Assembly (NCBI GenBank): GCA_947447355.1
Contig: CANFJF010000017.1
Span: 1-56,269, forward strand
Length of the DNA: 56,269 nucleotides
Direction of reading: 5' to 3'
Source: Comamonadaceae bacterium
Lineage (GTDB): Bacteria > Pseudomonadota > Gammaproteobacteria > Burkholderiales > Burkholderiaceae_C
Part shown: in pieces, positions 56,036 through 56,269 of the stretch
How the letters are laid out: each line of letters opens with the position of its first letter
Position numbering within the stretch: position 1 is the first letter of the stretch
Program-made: the position numbers and the translations under genes
Notes under the pieces: model-generated
The model's input: the letters and a program-made list of their open reading frames with translations, nothing else
Told to the model about the DNA's origin: nothing
The model's database searches: none

Positions 56036-56269
56036 TCAAATCGCCTCTCGTGGCGACATTGATCTTTGCGACCACAAGTCGACATGCCGAATCAGCACTT
56101 TGCTCAACTTCTGTAGGCGAGGTTGCAGATCAGCAGGCGAGCCGACGAGCGTGACGGACGCTACCGCTTCCCCCGACCGGTTGTGAACCGTGGTCGCGAT
56201 CCCGAAGCGCACACCGCCTCGAACCAAATTTGTCGCAATCCGTGTCTTTTTGATCTGGTCAAATTCTGC
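56036..56269 (-). CDS. IclR-family transcriptional regulator, C-terminal part only
   Basis: Partial: 77 codons enter from the right edge of the window and end at TGA 56038-56036. [41 protein letters not shown] resembles the ligand-binding domain of IclR proteins (the GVR-IA-V-D-SG-V-A-S-L-G pattern). The DNA-binding half lies outside the window, so the call rests on the tail only. The gene ends 64 bases ahead of pyrC on the same strand. Confidence 0.6.
   Translation of the reverse strand, partial: AEFDQIKKTRIATNLVRGGVRFGIATTVHNRSGEAVASVTLVGSPADLQPRLQKLSKVLIRHVDLWSQRSMSPREAI

Overview
The window looks like the chromosome of a betaproteobacterium of the order Burkholderiales, most likely a Comamonadaceae member (Polaromonas/Rhodoferax-like). 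The basis is the gene order (a complete mraZ-to-lpxC division cluster, dapF-DUF484-xerC, rnb next to a TonB-like gene and mtgA), two Bug/TctC-type binding proteins, a DksA of the betaproteobacterial type and the overall protein character. This placement is inference; no rRNA gene is present to confirm it.

Layout. (1) 1-9340, housekeeping: 3' end of mpl; then on the minus strand rodA, tldD and the DAHP synthase gene aroG, which is preceded by what reads as a complete transcription-attenuation leader with an aromatic-residue-rich peptide; then on the plus strand an esterase, an RNase II-type nuclease, a TonB-like protein, mtgA and ruvC. (2) 9341-20600, an accessory catabolic island: a two-component flavin monooxygenase (oxygenase at 9814, flavin reductase at 13880), a gamma-resorcylate decarboxylase-type amidohydrolase, an orphan Bug binding protein, two MarR regulators with palindromic candidate operators, an alpha/beta hydrolase and a full branched-chain-amino-acid-type (HAAT) ABC importer livGFHM-K. 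The gene content suggests uptake and decarboxylation/hydroxylation of a dihydroxybenzoate-like aromatic, but no ring-cleavage dioxygenase or maleylacetate reductase is in the window. (3) 20600-39470, minus strand: the dcw cluster mraZ-rsmH-ftsL-ftsI-murE-murF-mraY-murD-ftsW-murG-murC-ddlB-ftsQ-ftsA-ftsZ-lpxC, mostly joined by 4-base stop/start overlaps, with an MraZ-box-like repeat upstream and a previously uncalled 58-residue membrane protein behind lpxC. (4) 39470-46760, minus strand: a DksA with a long Lys/Pro/Ala-rich N-terminus and only one of the four zinc-finger cysteines, a His-rich CobW/COG0523 GTPase beside it, an RlmI-like methyltransferase, a 122-bp tandem repeat, then xerC, DUF484 and dapF. 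(5) 46858-56269: a carboxymuconolactone-decarboxylase-like protein, a second Bug protein, a NUDIX-metallo-beta-lactamase fusion, a DUF2127 membrane protein, the RNase P RNA gene (rnpB), an FAD oxidoreductase whose last residues are encoded by a dispersed repeat, htpX, a DUF3025 protein, pyrC, and the 3' end of an IclR-type regulator.

The best candidates for under-described biology are the aroG attenuator (24-residue leader peptide plus an exact 9-bp terminator/antiterminator switch at 1324-1447), the decarboxylase/monooxygenase/HAAT island, and the pairing of a cysteine-poor DksA with a COG0523 GTPase. No CRISPR array, insertion sequence, tRNA or prophage gene was recognised.
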